Shown: positions 15,323 to 22,875 of the stretch, piece by piece
Layout: each line of letters opens with the position of its first letter
Position numbering within the stretch: the first letter of the stretch is position 1
NCBI GenBank assembly: GCA_036557185.1
Contig: DATBHZ010000004.1
Span: forward strand, 1-36,779
Direction: 5' to 3'
Origin: DATBHZ01 sp036557185
GTDB taxonomy: Bacteria > Actinomycetota > Acidimicrobiia > IMCC26256 > JAENVU01
DNA: 36,779 nucleotides
Notes under the pieces: generated by a model
Seen by the model: only the letters and a program-made list of their open reading frames with translations
Told to the model about the DNA's origin: nothing
The model's database searches: none
Translations under genes and position numbers: made by a program

Positions 15323-17337
15323 CCCGTTTGCATCGGCTCCTTGGCTGCCTCGGTGGAGCGCGTTCTCGTGCCGGCACGGCGGTGCGCGAGACCTAGTTCC
15401 GCGAGGTCACCCATGATCTGGGCGAGCTTGTAGTCCTTCGGCGTGTACACCCTTGCGACGCCCGCGGCGATCAGCTCCGCCTGATCGGGCTCAGGGATGA
15501 TCCCGCCGACGACGACGGGCGCATCGACACCTTCGTCGCGCAACAGGCCGATCGTGGCCGGGACGAGCGCCAGGTGCGAGCCGGACAGGATCGACAAGCC
15601 GATCACGTCCACGTCCTCGTCGCGTGCCGCAGCGGCGATCTGCTCCGGGGTGAGCCGGATCCCCTGGTACACGACTTCCATCCCGGCGTCGCGCGCGGCG
15701 ACGGCGATCTGCTCCGCGCCGTTCGAGTGTCCGTCGAGCCCGGGCTTGCCGACCAGCACGCGCGGCGGGCCGCCCAGAGCCTTCGACTCCTCGCGGACGT
15801 GCTCGCGCACCGCGAGCATGTCGTCGCCGGCACTCGCGGCCACTGCCGACACGCCCGTCGGCGCGCGATATTCGCCGAAGACCTCGCGCAGGGCCTGGGC
15901 CCACTCGCCGACGGTGCCCCCCGCGCGGGCCAGCTCGACCGTGGCCGGCATGAGGTTCTCGTCCGTCGCCGCCACGGATCGCAGCTGCGCGAGGGCGGCG
16001 CCGACCGCGGCATCGTGGCGTCCAGCGCGCCACGCTCGCAGGGACTCGATCTGCTCGGCCTCCGCCGCGGGATCGAGCTCGAGGATGTGCGACTCGCCGC
16101 CGAGCGACGCGACCAGAGGGGACGGCTCCGTCTCGGTGAACTTGTTGACGCCGACGACGATCCGCTCACCGGCCTCGATGCTGCGCACCCGCTCGGCGTT
16201 CGACTGCACGAGACGACCCTTGACCTCGTCGATCATCGCGAATGCTCCGCCGCCGTCGAGCACCCATTGCAGCTCTTCCCATGCAGCGCTGCACAGCTCG
16301 TCGACCTTCGCTTCGATGACGGTCGAGCCTTCGAAGATGTCGTCGTACTCGAGCAGGTCCGTCTCGTACGCGAGCACCTGCTGCATGCGCAGGGACCACT
16401 GCTGGTCCCAGGGCCGCGGGAGCCCGAGCGCCTCGTTCCAGCACGGGAGCTGGAGGGCGCGCGCTCGTGCGTCTCGCGAGAGCGTCACGCCGAGCATCTC
16501 GAGCACGATCCGCTGCACGTTGTTCTCGGGCTGCGCCTCGGTCAGCCCGAGGGAGTTGACCTGCACGCCGTAGCGGAACCTGCGCAGCTTCTCGTCGGTC
16601 ACGCCGTACCGCTCCAGGCAGATCCGGTCCCAGAGCCGGGTGAACGCGCGCATCTTGCACAGCTCCTCGACGAAGCGCGTTCCCACGTCGATGAAGAACG
16701 AGATGCGACCGACGACCTCCGGGAGCTCCGCCTCGGAGACCTGCCCCGAGTCGCGCACCGCGTCGAGCACCCCGACCGCCGTCGCGAGCCCGTACGCGAG
16801 CTCCTGCACAGGTGTCGCGCCGACCTCTTGGAGGTGGTACGGGCAGACGTTGATCGGGTTCCACTTCGGGATCTCGCGGACCGAATAGGTGATGAGGTCC
16901 ACCGTCAACCGCCTGCTGGGCTCGGGGCCGAAGATGAACGTCCCGCGCGACAGGTACTCCTTGACGATGTCGTTCTGCGTGGTGCCCGAGAGCTGGTCGA
17001 TGGGCACACCGCGCTCTTCCGCGAGCGCGATGTACATGGCCAGCAGCCACATTGCCGTCGCGTTGATGGTCATCGACGTGTTCATGGTTTCGAGCGGGAT
17101 CTGCTCGAACAGCGTGCGCATCTCTCCGAGGTGCGGCACGGGGACGCCGACCTTGCCGACCTCACCGCGCGCGAGCGGGTCGTCGGGGTCGTAGCCGGTC
17201 TGGGTCGGGAGGTCGAACGCGACCGAGAGCCCGGTCTGGCCCTTCGCGAGGTTCGTGCGGTACAGCTCGTTCGAGGCGCGCGCCGAGGAGTGGCCCGAGT
17301 AGGTCCGCATCACCCACGGACGCTGGCGTTCCGTCAT
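15319..17337 (-). CDS. ecm: Ethylmalonyl-CoA mutase (MeaA type, fused B12-binding domain)
   Basis: The 672-residue protein is a coenzyme-B12-dependent acyl-CoA mutase. It has a catalytic barrel (about residues 1-500) joined to a C-terminal B12-binding domain whose DGHSNG (535-540; His537 as axial ligand) is the DxHxxG motif. The N-terminus MTERQRPWVMRTYSGHSSA and the single-chain length match the MeaA family, which is ethylmalonyl-CoA mutase, rather than the longer methylmalonyl-CoA mutase large subunit. It converts (2R)-ethylmalonyl-CoA to (2S)-methylsuccinyl-CoA, the step after Ccr and epimerase. It is 39 bases after the hydroxyacyl-CoA dehydrogenase gene and is coupled to the GGDEF gene downstream, so the three form an operon. 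The start ATG at 17337 has GGGAG upstream. Distinction from methylmalonyl-CoA mutase rests on my recall of family sequences plus the presence of ccr. Confidence 0.92.
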   Translation of the reverse strand: MTERQRPWVMRTYSGHSSARASNELYRTNLAKGQTGLSVAFDLPTQTGYDPDDPLARGEVGKVGVPVPHLGEMRTLFEQIPLETMNTSMTINATAMWLLAMYIALAEERGVPIDQLSGTTQNDIVKEYLSRGTFIFGPEPSRRLTVDLITYSVREIPKWNPINVCPYHLQEVGATPVQELAYGLATAVGVLDAVRDSGQVSEAELPEVVGRISFFIDVGTRFVEELCKMRAFTRLWDRICLERYGVTDEKLRRFRYGVQVNSLGLTEAQPENNVQRIVLEMLGVTLSRDARARALQLPCWNEALGLPRPWDQQWSLRMQQVLAYETDLLEYDDIFEGSTVIEAKVDELCSAAWEELQWVLDGGGAFAMIDEVKGRLVQSNAERVRSIEAGERIVVGVNKFTETEPSPLVASLGGESHILELDPAAEAEQIESLRAWRAGRHDAAVGAALAQLRSVAATDENLMPATVELARAGGTVGEWAQALREVFGEYRAPTGVSAVAASAGDDMLAVREHVREESKALGGPPRVLVGKPGLDGHSNGAEQIAVAARDAGMEVVYQGIRLTPEQIAAAARDEDVDVIGLSILSGSHLALVPATIGLLRDEGVDAPVVVGGIIPEPDQAELIAAGVARVYTPKDYKLAQIMGDLAELGLAHRRAGTRTRSTEAAKEPMQTG

Positions 17338-17376
17338 CTGGCCATTCTCCCACCGTCGAGCGGCGGGCCTTCCGAG

Positions 17377-18231
17377 CTACTTCTTGTAGCTGTAGAAGCC
17401 CTCGCCGGTCTTGCGACCGAGGCGCTCGGCGCTGACCATCCTGCGCAGCAGCGGGGCGGGCGCGTAGTTCGGGTCTTTGAACTCTGCGTAGAGCGCATCG
17501 AGGATCGACAGGCTCGTGTCGAGCCCAACGAGATCGAGCAGCGCGAGCGGTCCCATCGGAAAGTTGCATCCGCCCTGCATCGCGGCGTCGATGTCGTCGC
17601 GGCTCGCAACGCCGGCGTCGTAGAGCTTGACGGCGTTGTTGAGGTACGGGAACAGCAGCGCGTTCACGATGAAGCCCGCTTGGTCCTTCACCTCGACCGG
17701 GCTCTTGCCGCACGTCTCCGCGAAGCTGCGCGCGACGGCGATCGTCTCGTCGGACGTCGTGATCGCGCGGACGACCTCGACGAGCGGCATCATCGGCGCG
17801 GGGTTGAAGAAGTGGAGGCCGCACACCAGCTCCGGGCGGCCCGTCTCCATCGCCATCTCGATGATCGGAAGGGTGGATGTGTTCGTGGCGAGGATCGCGC
17901 CGTCGCGGACGATCCGGTCGAGCTCGCTGAAGAGGTGCTTCTTCGCGGGTAGGTCCTCGACGATCGACTCGAGCACCAAGTCGCACTCGGCGAGCTCCCC
18001 GAGATCGGTCACGGCACGGACGCGGCCGAGCACCTGCTCGCGCTCCGCCTCCTCGAGCTTGCCGCGCTCGACCTGCTTCGCGAGCGCCTTCTCGAGGCCC
18101 GCCACCATCGCGTCGGCGGTGACTTGCGCGCGGCTGCGGAGGATCACCTCGACGTCGGCCTTCGCGGCAACCTCCGCGATTCCGGATCCCATGATCCCCG
18201 AGCCGACGACTCCGAGACGCTTGATCGTCAT
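17377..18231 (-). CDS. 3-hydroxybutyryl-CoA dehydrogenase
   Basis: This 284-residue single-domain enzyme has an N-terminal Rossmann motif GVVGSGIMGSGIAEV. The catalytic region follows: ATNTSTLPI, then GLHFFNPAPMMPLVEVV carrying the catalytic His with its Glu partner downstream, then GFIVNALLFPYLNNAV. The C-terminal part has GPLALLDLVGLD and ends GRKTGEGFYSYKK. It oxidises 3-hydroxybutyryl-CoA or reduces acetoacetyl-CoA. The ATG at 18231 has AAGGAG six bases upstream and is preferred over an earlier in-frame codon at 18462, whose extra residues have no homology and run through the neighbouring gene's 5' end. Being first in an operon with ethylmalonyl-CoA mutase supports a role in the acetoacetyl-CoA to crotonyl-CoA arm of the ethylmalonyl-CoA pathway. 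A fatty-acid degradation role is also possible. Confidence 0.93.
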   Translation of the reverse strand: MTIKRLGVVGSGIMGSGIAEVAAKADVEVILRSRAQVTADAMVAGLEKALAKQVERGKLEEAEREQVLGRVRAVTDLGELAECDLVLESIVEDLPAKKHLFSELDRIVRDGAILATNTSTLPIIEMAMETGRPELVCGLHFFNPAPMMPLVEVVRAITTSDETIAVARSFAETCGKSPVEVKDQAGFIVNALLFPYLNNAVKLYDAGVASRDDIDAAMQGGCNFPMGPLALLDLVGLDTSLSILDALYAEFKDPNYAPAPLLRRMVSAERLGRKTGEGFYSYKK

Positions 18232-18338
18232 GAACTGCTCCTTGCAGACGCGGCGAACGCCAATTTGAAAATGGCGGTATACGTTACTGGCCGCCCGGCG
18301 GCGGTTGCCATGCGAGGCTCGATGTTGCTCGAGGTCGC

Positions 18339-18344
18339 TAGTGT
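18339..18344 (+). promoter_or_regulatory. Leaderless -10 element for the S51-like gene
   Basis: TAGTGT ends 8 bases before the ATG at 18353, and no Shine-Dalgarno is visible. This fixes the start against earlier in-frame codons. Confidence 0.45.
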
Positions 18345-18352
18345 CGGCGCCG

Positions 18353-19054
18353 ATGAACCTCAGCGATTCAGTCGCCGGCACGCTCGCCCTCGTCGGTGGC
18401 GGTGAGTGGGGTCGTGCGACGCGCGACCTCGATGCGGCGCTCCTGGAGGCGAGCGGCGGCAAGGAAGTGGTGGTGCTCCCGACCGCGGCCGCGTTCGAGG
18501 ATCCGTGGCGCGTGTGCGAGACGGCAGCGGCTCATTTCGACCAGTTCGGCGCACGGACGCGGGCGCTGAACGTGCTGCACCGACGTGACGGCTCCACCGA
18601 TGAGGTCGTCGAGACGCTGCGCGACGCGCGTTTCGTGTACCTGTCGGACGGCTCGCCGCTGCATCTGCGCTCGGTGCTCAAGGGGTCCGCGATGTTCGAA
18701 GCCGTGCTCGCGGCGTACCGCAGCGGAGCCGTCGTGGCCGCGTCCGGCGCGGGCGCGACCGTCGTCTGCGATCCGATGGTCGATCCACGCGGTGGTGCGT
18801 ACACCGTCGGCCTGGGTCTGGTGGAGGGGCTCGCGATCTTTCCGTATCACGGAACGGCAGCCGACCATCTCCGCGAGCGCTCCATCGATCTGCTCCCCGA
18901 CCAGGCCGTGCTCGCCGGTGTCGACGAGGGGACGGCGCTCGTCCGCTCCCCGGGTGCCAAGTGGTCGGTCGGCGGCGACGGGTCCGTGACGGTGTACTCG
19001 AGGCGCGAACCCGAGCGGTTCCTCACTGGCTCCGTCGGCTTGCCCCTGCCCTGA
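18353..19054 (+). CDS. Peptidase S51 / cyanophycinase-like class I glutamine-amidotransferase-fold protein
   Basis: The 233-residue protein begins with GTLALVGGGEW, a typical start of the S51 (dipeptidase E/cyanophycinase) family. It has the candidate nucleophile serine in the elbow AASGAGATVV, where the family pattern is GxSAGA. YLSDGSPLHL and a later conserved His in PYHGTAADHL also fit. Family members hydrolyse Asp-containing dipeptides or cyanophycin. The elbow here is SGAGA rather than SAGA, so activity is uncertain. No signal peptide is evident. It is convergent with the MarR gene, and their stops are within 10 bases, with a hairpin between. Confidence 0.7.
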   Translation: MNLSDSVAGTLALVGGGEWGRATRDLDAALLEASGGKEVVVLPTAAAFEDPWRVCETAAAHFDQFGARTRALNVLHRRDGSTDEVVETLRDARFVYLSDGSPLHLRSVLKGSAMFEAVLAAYRSGAVVAASGAGATVVCDPMVDPRGGAYTVGLGLVEGLAIFPYHGTAADHLRERSIDLLPDQAVLAGVDEGTALVRSPGAKWSVGGDGSVTVYSRREPERFLTGSVGLPLP

Positions 19055-19058
19055 CAGT

Positions 19059-19078
19059 CCGTCAATGGACCATGACGG
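19059..19078. terminator. Inverted repeat at the convergent S51-like/MarR gene ends
   Basis: CCGTCA and TGACGG flank an inner TGG-A-CCA, giving a nine-pair stem with one bulged A. It lies just after the S51-like stop and overlaps the last codons of the MarR gene. No T-run follows, so termination is only a possibility. Confidence 0.35.
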
Positions 19079-20123
19079 AGTTGGCGTGCCCGCTGACCTC
19101 GACCTCGTAACGTTCCGACTCGGAGCCGTCGCTGTGTCGCGCGCCTGGGCCGACGCGCGTTCGGCCGATCATGATGCTGTTCGTGAGGCCTCTCGCCTCG
19201 ACGCCGATCCCGCTGCCCTTCGGTCGCCGCATGTCGATGTGGCTCGCTTTTGACGAGACGGTGACCGGCACGATCGCAGCCGGAGCGGGCAACGAAAGCT
19301 CGATCTGATTGGCGTTGCCGGCGATGTCGACGGATTCGATCTGCAGTCCCGTCGCGTCGAGATCGATCTGACCGGCGGTCGACTTCAGCTCGATCGACCA
19401 GGTCACACCAGGGTTCAGGGCGACGTGCAGCGCTCCCCCCATCGGACCGTGGCCACCACGCATCGGGTTCGCGCGTAGCTCGACGGTGGACCCGGAGACG
19501 CGCGCCCTGATCGCCCGGGGGGCCGAGAACAGGCTGTCACCCGCGTCACCGGCGTCGATGGACAGTGGCACCGCCTTGACGTTGACCACCAACCGAGCGC
19601 TCTCGAGCTTGCCGAGTGGTGCGGTGGTACGTCCGTCAGCAGTTGACGTTCCCGGTCCGCTCTGCGGGCGAGCGTCCTGTACGAGCTCACGCAGAGAGGC
19701 CTCGGCGCGTCCGAGCATCGACGTCACGAGCGCGAGCTTCTCCGCGCCGAACTGGGCCCGGAGCTGCTCCGCAACGCGTGTTGTCGGAGCGAGTGCGCGA
19801 GTGACCTCGTCCGTGCGCGCGCCCGTCGGCACCACGAGCACGCGGCGGCGGTCCGACGGGTCGGCGGTTCGGCGGACGAAGCCGCTCTGCTCGAGGCGGT
19901 CGACGACCCCGGTGATCGCGCCACTCGTGAGCCCGGTGAGCTCGACGAGGTCGCCCGGGGACATCGGGCCGGCGGCGTCGAGCTCGCCGAGGCAGAGCAG
20001 GTCGACCGCGCTGATGCCGAGCGCGGTGGCCGCCTGGTCGTCGACCGTGCGCATGACGGCACCGAGCCGCCGAACTCCTCGCATGAGGCCCGACGGGTCG
20101 GCTGTCGATTGATCACTTGACAC
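19062..20123 (-). CDS. MarR-family regulator fused to a C-terminal beta-rich domain
   Basis: This 353-residue protein is about twice the usual MarR length. Residues about 10-145 are a winged-helix MarR domain, with LLCLGELDAAGPMSPGDLVELTGLTSGAITGVVDRLEQSG split across helix-turn-helix and wing and DPSDRRRVLV in the wing. After a Ser/Thr/Gly-rich linker (about 150-170), residues 170-353 form a beta-rich region. It has recurring short strands such as GQIDLDATGLQIESVDI, NQIELSLPAP, SHIDMRRPKG and NSIMIGRTRV, resembling the stacked strands of DUF4097-type adhesin-like domains. No membrane segment is seen. The GTG at 20123 has a purine-rich GGAAGAAG upstream. It is divergent from the ABC exporter genes and is probably their local regulator. 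The function of the C-terminal domain is unknown. Confidence 0.8.
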   Translation of the reverse strand: MSSDQSTADPSGLMRGVRRLGAVMRTVDDQAATALGISAVDLLCLGELDAAGPMSPGDLVELTGLTSGAITGVVDRLEQSGFVRRTADPSDRRRVLVVPTGARTDEVTRALAPTTRVAEQLRAQFGAEKLALVTSMLGRAEASLRELVQDARPQSGPGTSTADGRTTAPLGKLESARLVVNVKAVPLSIDAGDAGDSLFSAPRAIRARVSGSTVELRANPMRGGHGPMGGALHVALNPGVTWSIELKSTAGQIDLDATGLQIESVDIAGNANQIELSLPAPAAIVPVTVSSKASHIDMRRPKGSGIGVEARGLTNSIMIGRTRVGPGARHSDGSESERYEVEVSGHANSVMVH

Positions 20124-20147
20124 GGTGTTTCTTCTTCCCTAGATTAT

Positions 20148-20158
20148 TTAGCTACTAA
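20148..20158. promoter_or_regulatory. Candidate MarR operator
   Basis: TTAG-CTA-CTAA is a perfect 4-base inverted repeat with a 3-base centre in the 107-base gap between the MarR gene and the exporter genes. The stretch is markedly AT-rich for this genome, and its placement 25 bases before the MarR start fits autoregulation. Confidence 0.45.
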
Positions 20159-20230
20159 GATACATCGTTCGAGAGTGACTTACCACTCAGATTATGCCTG
20201 GCACGCGCGGCTGGGGAAAGGACGGGGACC

Positions 20231-21232
20231 ATGGAACGGATCGCGGTCGAGGCCGAGGGGCTGCGGAAGCGCTTCGGGGACGTTGACGCCCTCGTCGGAG
20301 TCGACCTCCAGGTCGAGACAGGCTCGGTGCTCGGCCTGCTGGGCCCCAACGGCGCCGGCAAGACCACGACGGTGCGCGTGCTCACCACGGCAACCCTGCC
20401 CGACGAAGGCGTGGCGCGGGTGCTCGGTCTTGATGTCGTACGGCAGCCGAACGAGGTTCGGCGTGTCATCGGGCTCGCCGGCCAGTACGCAGCCGTCGAC
20501 GACAACCTGACCGGTCGCGAGAACCTTCGCATGATCGGCCGCCTCACCCACCTCGCGCCGTCGGTCGTGCGCCGGCGCGCCGACGAGCTCATCGAGCGCT
20601 TCGGCCTGACCGAGGCTGCCTCGCGCACGGCACGCACGTACTCGGGTGGGATGCGGCGCCGGCTCGATCTCGCAGCGGCGCTCGTCGACCGTCCCCCGGT
20701 GCTGTTCCTCGACGAGCCCACCACCGGGCTGGACCCGCGGAGCCGGCGGGAGCTGTGGTCGCTGATCGGCGAGCTCGTCGACGAGGGAGCCACCGTGCTG
20801 CTCACGACCCAGTACCTCGAGGAGGCCGACCAGCTCGCGGACCGCGTCGCGGTCGTCGACGAGGGCCGGATCATCGCCGAGGGCACGCCCGCGCAGCTCA
20901 AAGCAGGCATCGGCCGCACGGTGCTCGAGCTCGAGCTCACCGACGAGTGGGCCTGCGGGCGCGCGCTGGCGATGCTCGACCGTCATCCTGTCCGGCGTCG
21001 TGGCACCGAGCTCGAGATCACGCTCGACACGCCGCGCGCAGTGATCGAGGTGTTGGGCGGCCTCGACGCGCGAGGCATCGAGCCGGAGCGTCTCGCGGTG
21101 CGCGGGCCGAGCCTCGACGACGTCTTCCTCTCGCTCACAGGGCACCGCGCGACAGCCGACGAGCCAGGTGGGGACGAATCCGCAGACCACGAGATCGCAG
21201 AGACGCCGATTGCCGAAGGAGCATTCGTATGA
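20231..21232 (+). CDS. ABC transporter ATP-binding protein, daunorubicin-resistance (DrrA) type
   Basis: The 333-residue ATPase has Walker A GPNGAGKTT (about 38-46), the signature YSGGMRRR, Walker B VLFLDEPTTGLD and the H-loop region LLTTQYLEEAD, where Gln replaces the usual switch His as in DrrA-like proteins. The C-terminal extension of about 100 residues with GPSLDDVFLSLTG is the DrrA C-terminal domain. It energises the permease encoded downstream (4-base ATGA overlap) to export a drug, lipid or other hydrophobic compound. It is divergent from a MarR-type gene, the usual layout of inducible efflux systems. The substrate cannot be read from the sequence. Confidence 0.95.
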   Translation: MERIAVEAEGLRKRFGDVDALVGVDLQVETGSVLGLLGPNGAGKTTTVRVLTTATLPDEGVARVLGLDVVRQPNEVRRVIGLAGQYAAVDDNLTGRENLRMIGRLTHLAPSVVRRRADELIERFGLTEAASRTARTYSGGMRRRLDLAAALVDRPPVLFLDEPTTGLDPRSRRELWSLIGELVDEGATVLLTTQYLEEADQLADRVAVVDEGRIIAEGTPAQLKAGIGRTVLELELTDEWACGRALAMLDRHPVRRRGTELEITLDTPRAVIEVLGGLDARGIEPERLAVRGPSLDDVFLSLTGHRATADEPGGDESADHEIAETPIAEGAFV

Positions 21233-22059
21233 CCGCCACGACCCTTGACCCGACCGAGGCGGTGGACGCGCTCGACCTGGGAAGCGGCGCCGAGCGGCGC
21301 GGCGTGTGGATGCTGCGCGACGGGCTGACCGTGACGTACCGGAACCTTCTCGGTTACCTCCGCGTCCCGGAGATGCTCTTCTTCACGGCGATCCAGCCGG
21401 TGATGTTCGTGCTGCTCTTCCGGTACGTCTTCGGCGGCGCGATCCCGACGCCCGGGTACAGCTACGTCGACTACCTGATGCCCGGCATCTTCGTGCAGAC
21501 GGCCGCGTTCGCGGCCATGGCGACGTCGATCGGGCTCGCGGAGGACCTGCAGAAGGGCTTGGTGGAGCGGTTCCGCACCCTGCCGATGGCCCGATCCGCT
21601 GTGCTCGTCGGCCGCACATCCGCGGACGGTGTGCGCAACCTCTTCGTGCTCGCGTTGCTCACCGTTGTCGGGCTCGCGGTCGGGTTCCGGCCGCAGACGA
21701 ACGCGCTCGCCTACCTCGCTGGGATCGCGCTCATCGCCGCGTTCGCCTACGCGCTGACGTGGGGTGCGGCGGCCGTCGGGCTCGGAGCGCGCACTGCCGA
21801 GACGGCGCAGCTCAAGATCATGCCTGTCCTGTTCCCGTTGACGTTCGCTTCCTCGGCCTTCGTGCCGGTTTCGACGATGCCCGGCTGGCTCCAGCCCATC
21901 GCAGAGCATCAACCCGTCACGATCGTGGTGGACGCGGCGCGAGCGCTCATGCTCGGCGGTCCGACCGCGCGGCCCGTGCTCGAGGCGATCGCTTGGATCG
22001 CGGGGCTGCTCGTGGTGCTCGTGCCGTACGCGGTGCGGAAGTACCGCCAGGTCGCGTGA
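21229..22059 (+). CDS. ABC-2 type permease (DrrB type)
   Basis: The 276-residue membrane protein has about six transmembrane segments. It starts with a cytoplasmic stretch before LRVPEMLFFTAIQPVMFVLL, and carries YLMPGIFVQTAAFA and DLQKGLVERFRTLPMARSAVLVGR. The last of these is the conserved cytoplasmic coupling segment of ABC-2 permeases. SSAFVPVSTMPGWLQPIAEHQPVT, near the C-terminus, is typical of DrrB-like proteins. It forms the membrane part of the exporter with the upstream ATPase; one permease gene suggests a homodimer. Its stop directly abuts the stop of the convergent cyclophilin gene. Confidence 0.94.
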   Translation: MTATTLDPTEAVDALDLGSGAERRGVWMLRDGLTVTYRNLLGYLRVPEMLFFTAIQPVMFVLLFRYVFGGAIPTPGYSYVDYLMPGIFVQTAAFAAMATSIGLAEDLQKGLVERFRTLPMARSAVLVGRTSADGVRNLFVLALLTVVGLAVGFRPQTNALAYLAGIALIAAFAYALTWGAAAVGLGARTAETAQLKIMPVLFPLTFASSAFVPVSTMPGWLQPIAEHQPVTIVVDAARALMLGGPTARPVLEAIAWIAGLLVVLVPYAVRKYRQVA

Positions 22060-22830
22060 TCAGCTCTGGGAGATCGTGACCTTGTTGATGTAGACGGGTT
22101 GCGACGTGTGCTGGGTCGCGGGGTTGTTCGTCTGCCCGGAGTTGTAGAGCTTGCCGAGCTTGTCGACCACGTCCGTACCCTTGGTGACCTGACCCAGGCC
22201 GGAGTAGAGGTACGGGGGCCCACCGAGCGCCTTCGCGCCGTTGTCGGAGAGGATGATGAAGAACTGCGAGCCGGTGGTGTTGGGGCCCGAGTTCGCCATC
22301 GCGACTCCGTACTTCTTGTAGCCGTTCTCCGGCGGCTCGGTGGGCAGGTTGTAGCCGGGTCCACCCGAGCCGTCGGCCTTCGGTGCGCCTCCCTGGGCGA
22401 CGAAGTCCTTCACGATGCGATGGAACTTCAGCCCGTCGTAGAAGCCCTGGCGAGCCAAGGTGACGAAGCTGTTGACGGTCTTGGGCGCGGTGGAGGGATC
22501 GAGCGTGATCTGCATGGTGCCGCAGCTCGTGTCCATCGTCGCGATGTACGTCTTCGTCGTGTCGATCGTCATCGGCGGCGCCTTTTGCGAGGTGTTCTTC
22601 GCCGGGACGTTCTTGGGGGCCGTGGTGCTGCAGCTCTTGCTGCTGCTCTTGCTGCTGCTCTTGTTGCTCACGATCGAGACGATCACGATGACGACAGCGG
22701 CAAGGGCCGCTGCGATCGCGACGTTCCGGATGAGCCGGACACGCTGGTCCCGCTTCATCAACCGATCGCGCTCGACGCGCGCGCGCTCTCGATTCTCCTT
22801 CTGGCGCTCGCGCTTGTTCGCGTTGGACAC
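22060..22830 (-). CDS. Membrane-anchored cyclophilin-type peptidyl-prolyl isomerase
   Basis: The 256-residue protein has a very basic N-terminus (about residues 1-32), one transmembrane helix (about 33-55) and a Ser/Lys linker (KSSSKSSSKS) encoded by a short trinucleotide-rich repeat. A cyclophilin domain follows (about 88-256), with FYDGLKFHRIVKDFVAQGG and GSQFFIILSD as the active-site segments. It should face outside the cytoplasm and assist folding of secreted proteins. The layout matches a common actinobacterial PpiB-like lipid-free membrane form. The GTG start at 22830 lies 8 bases after TAAGAT. The Ser/Lys repeat is a possible site of length variation. Confidence 0.93.
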   Translation of the reverse strand: MSNANKRERQKENRERARVERDRLMKRDQRVRLIRNVAIAAALAAVVIVIVSIVSNKSSSKSSSKSCSTTAPKNVPAKNTSQKAPPMTIDTTKTYIATMDTSCGTMQITLDPSTAPKTVNSFVTLARQGFYDGLKFHRIVKDFVAQGGAPKADGSGGPGYNLPTEPPENGYKKYGVAMANSGPNTTGSQFFIILSDNGAKALGGPPYLYSGLGQVTKGTDVVDKLGKLYNSGQTNNPATQHTSQPVYINKVTISQS

Positions 22831-22838
22831 GGCGGGGG

Positions 22839-22844
22839 ATCTTA
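22839..22844 (-). promoter_or_regulatory. Leaderless -10 element for the cyclophilin gene
   Basis: TAAGAT on the minus strand lies 8 bases before the GTG at 22830. It is the closest match to a consensus -10 (TATAAT) among the hexamers noted here. Confidence 0.5.
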
Positions 22845-22875
22845 CGGGGACGTGAGCCCGCCGCGCCGGTCGCGT

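Noticed and set aside
15319..17337. Annotation as methylmalonyl-CoA mutase
   Set aside because: The length, N-terminus and single-chain layout agree with the MeaA/ethylmalonyl-CoA mutase family as I know it, and ccr is nearby. A family tree would settle it.
15574..17952. Very long plus-strand open frame (792 codons) across the mutase and dehydrogenase genes
   Set aside because: It is antisense to two clearly recognised genes. High GC with strong third-position bias leaves such antisense frames open, and the translation is Arg/Asp/Leu-rich without any motif.
22630..22680. CTG-rich microsatellite as a separate repeat element
   Set aside because: It simply encodes the Ser/Lys linker of the membrane-anchored cyclophilin.
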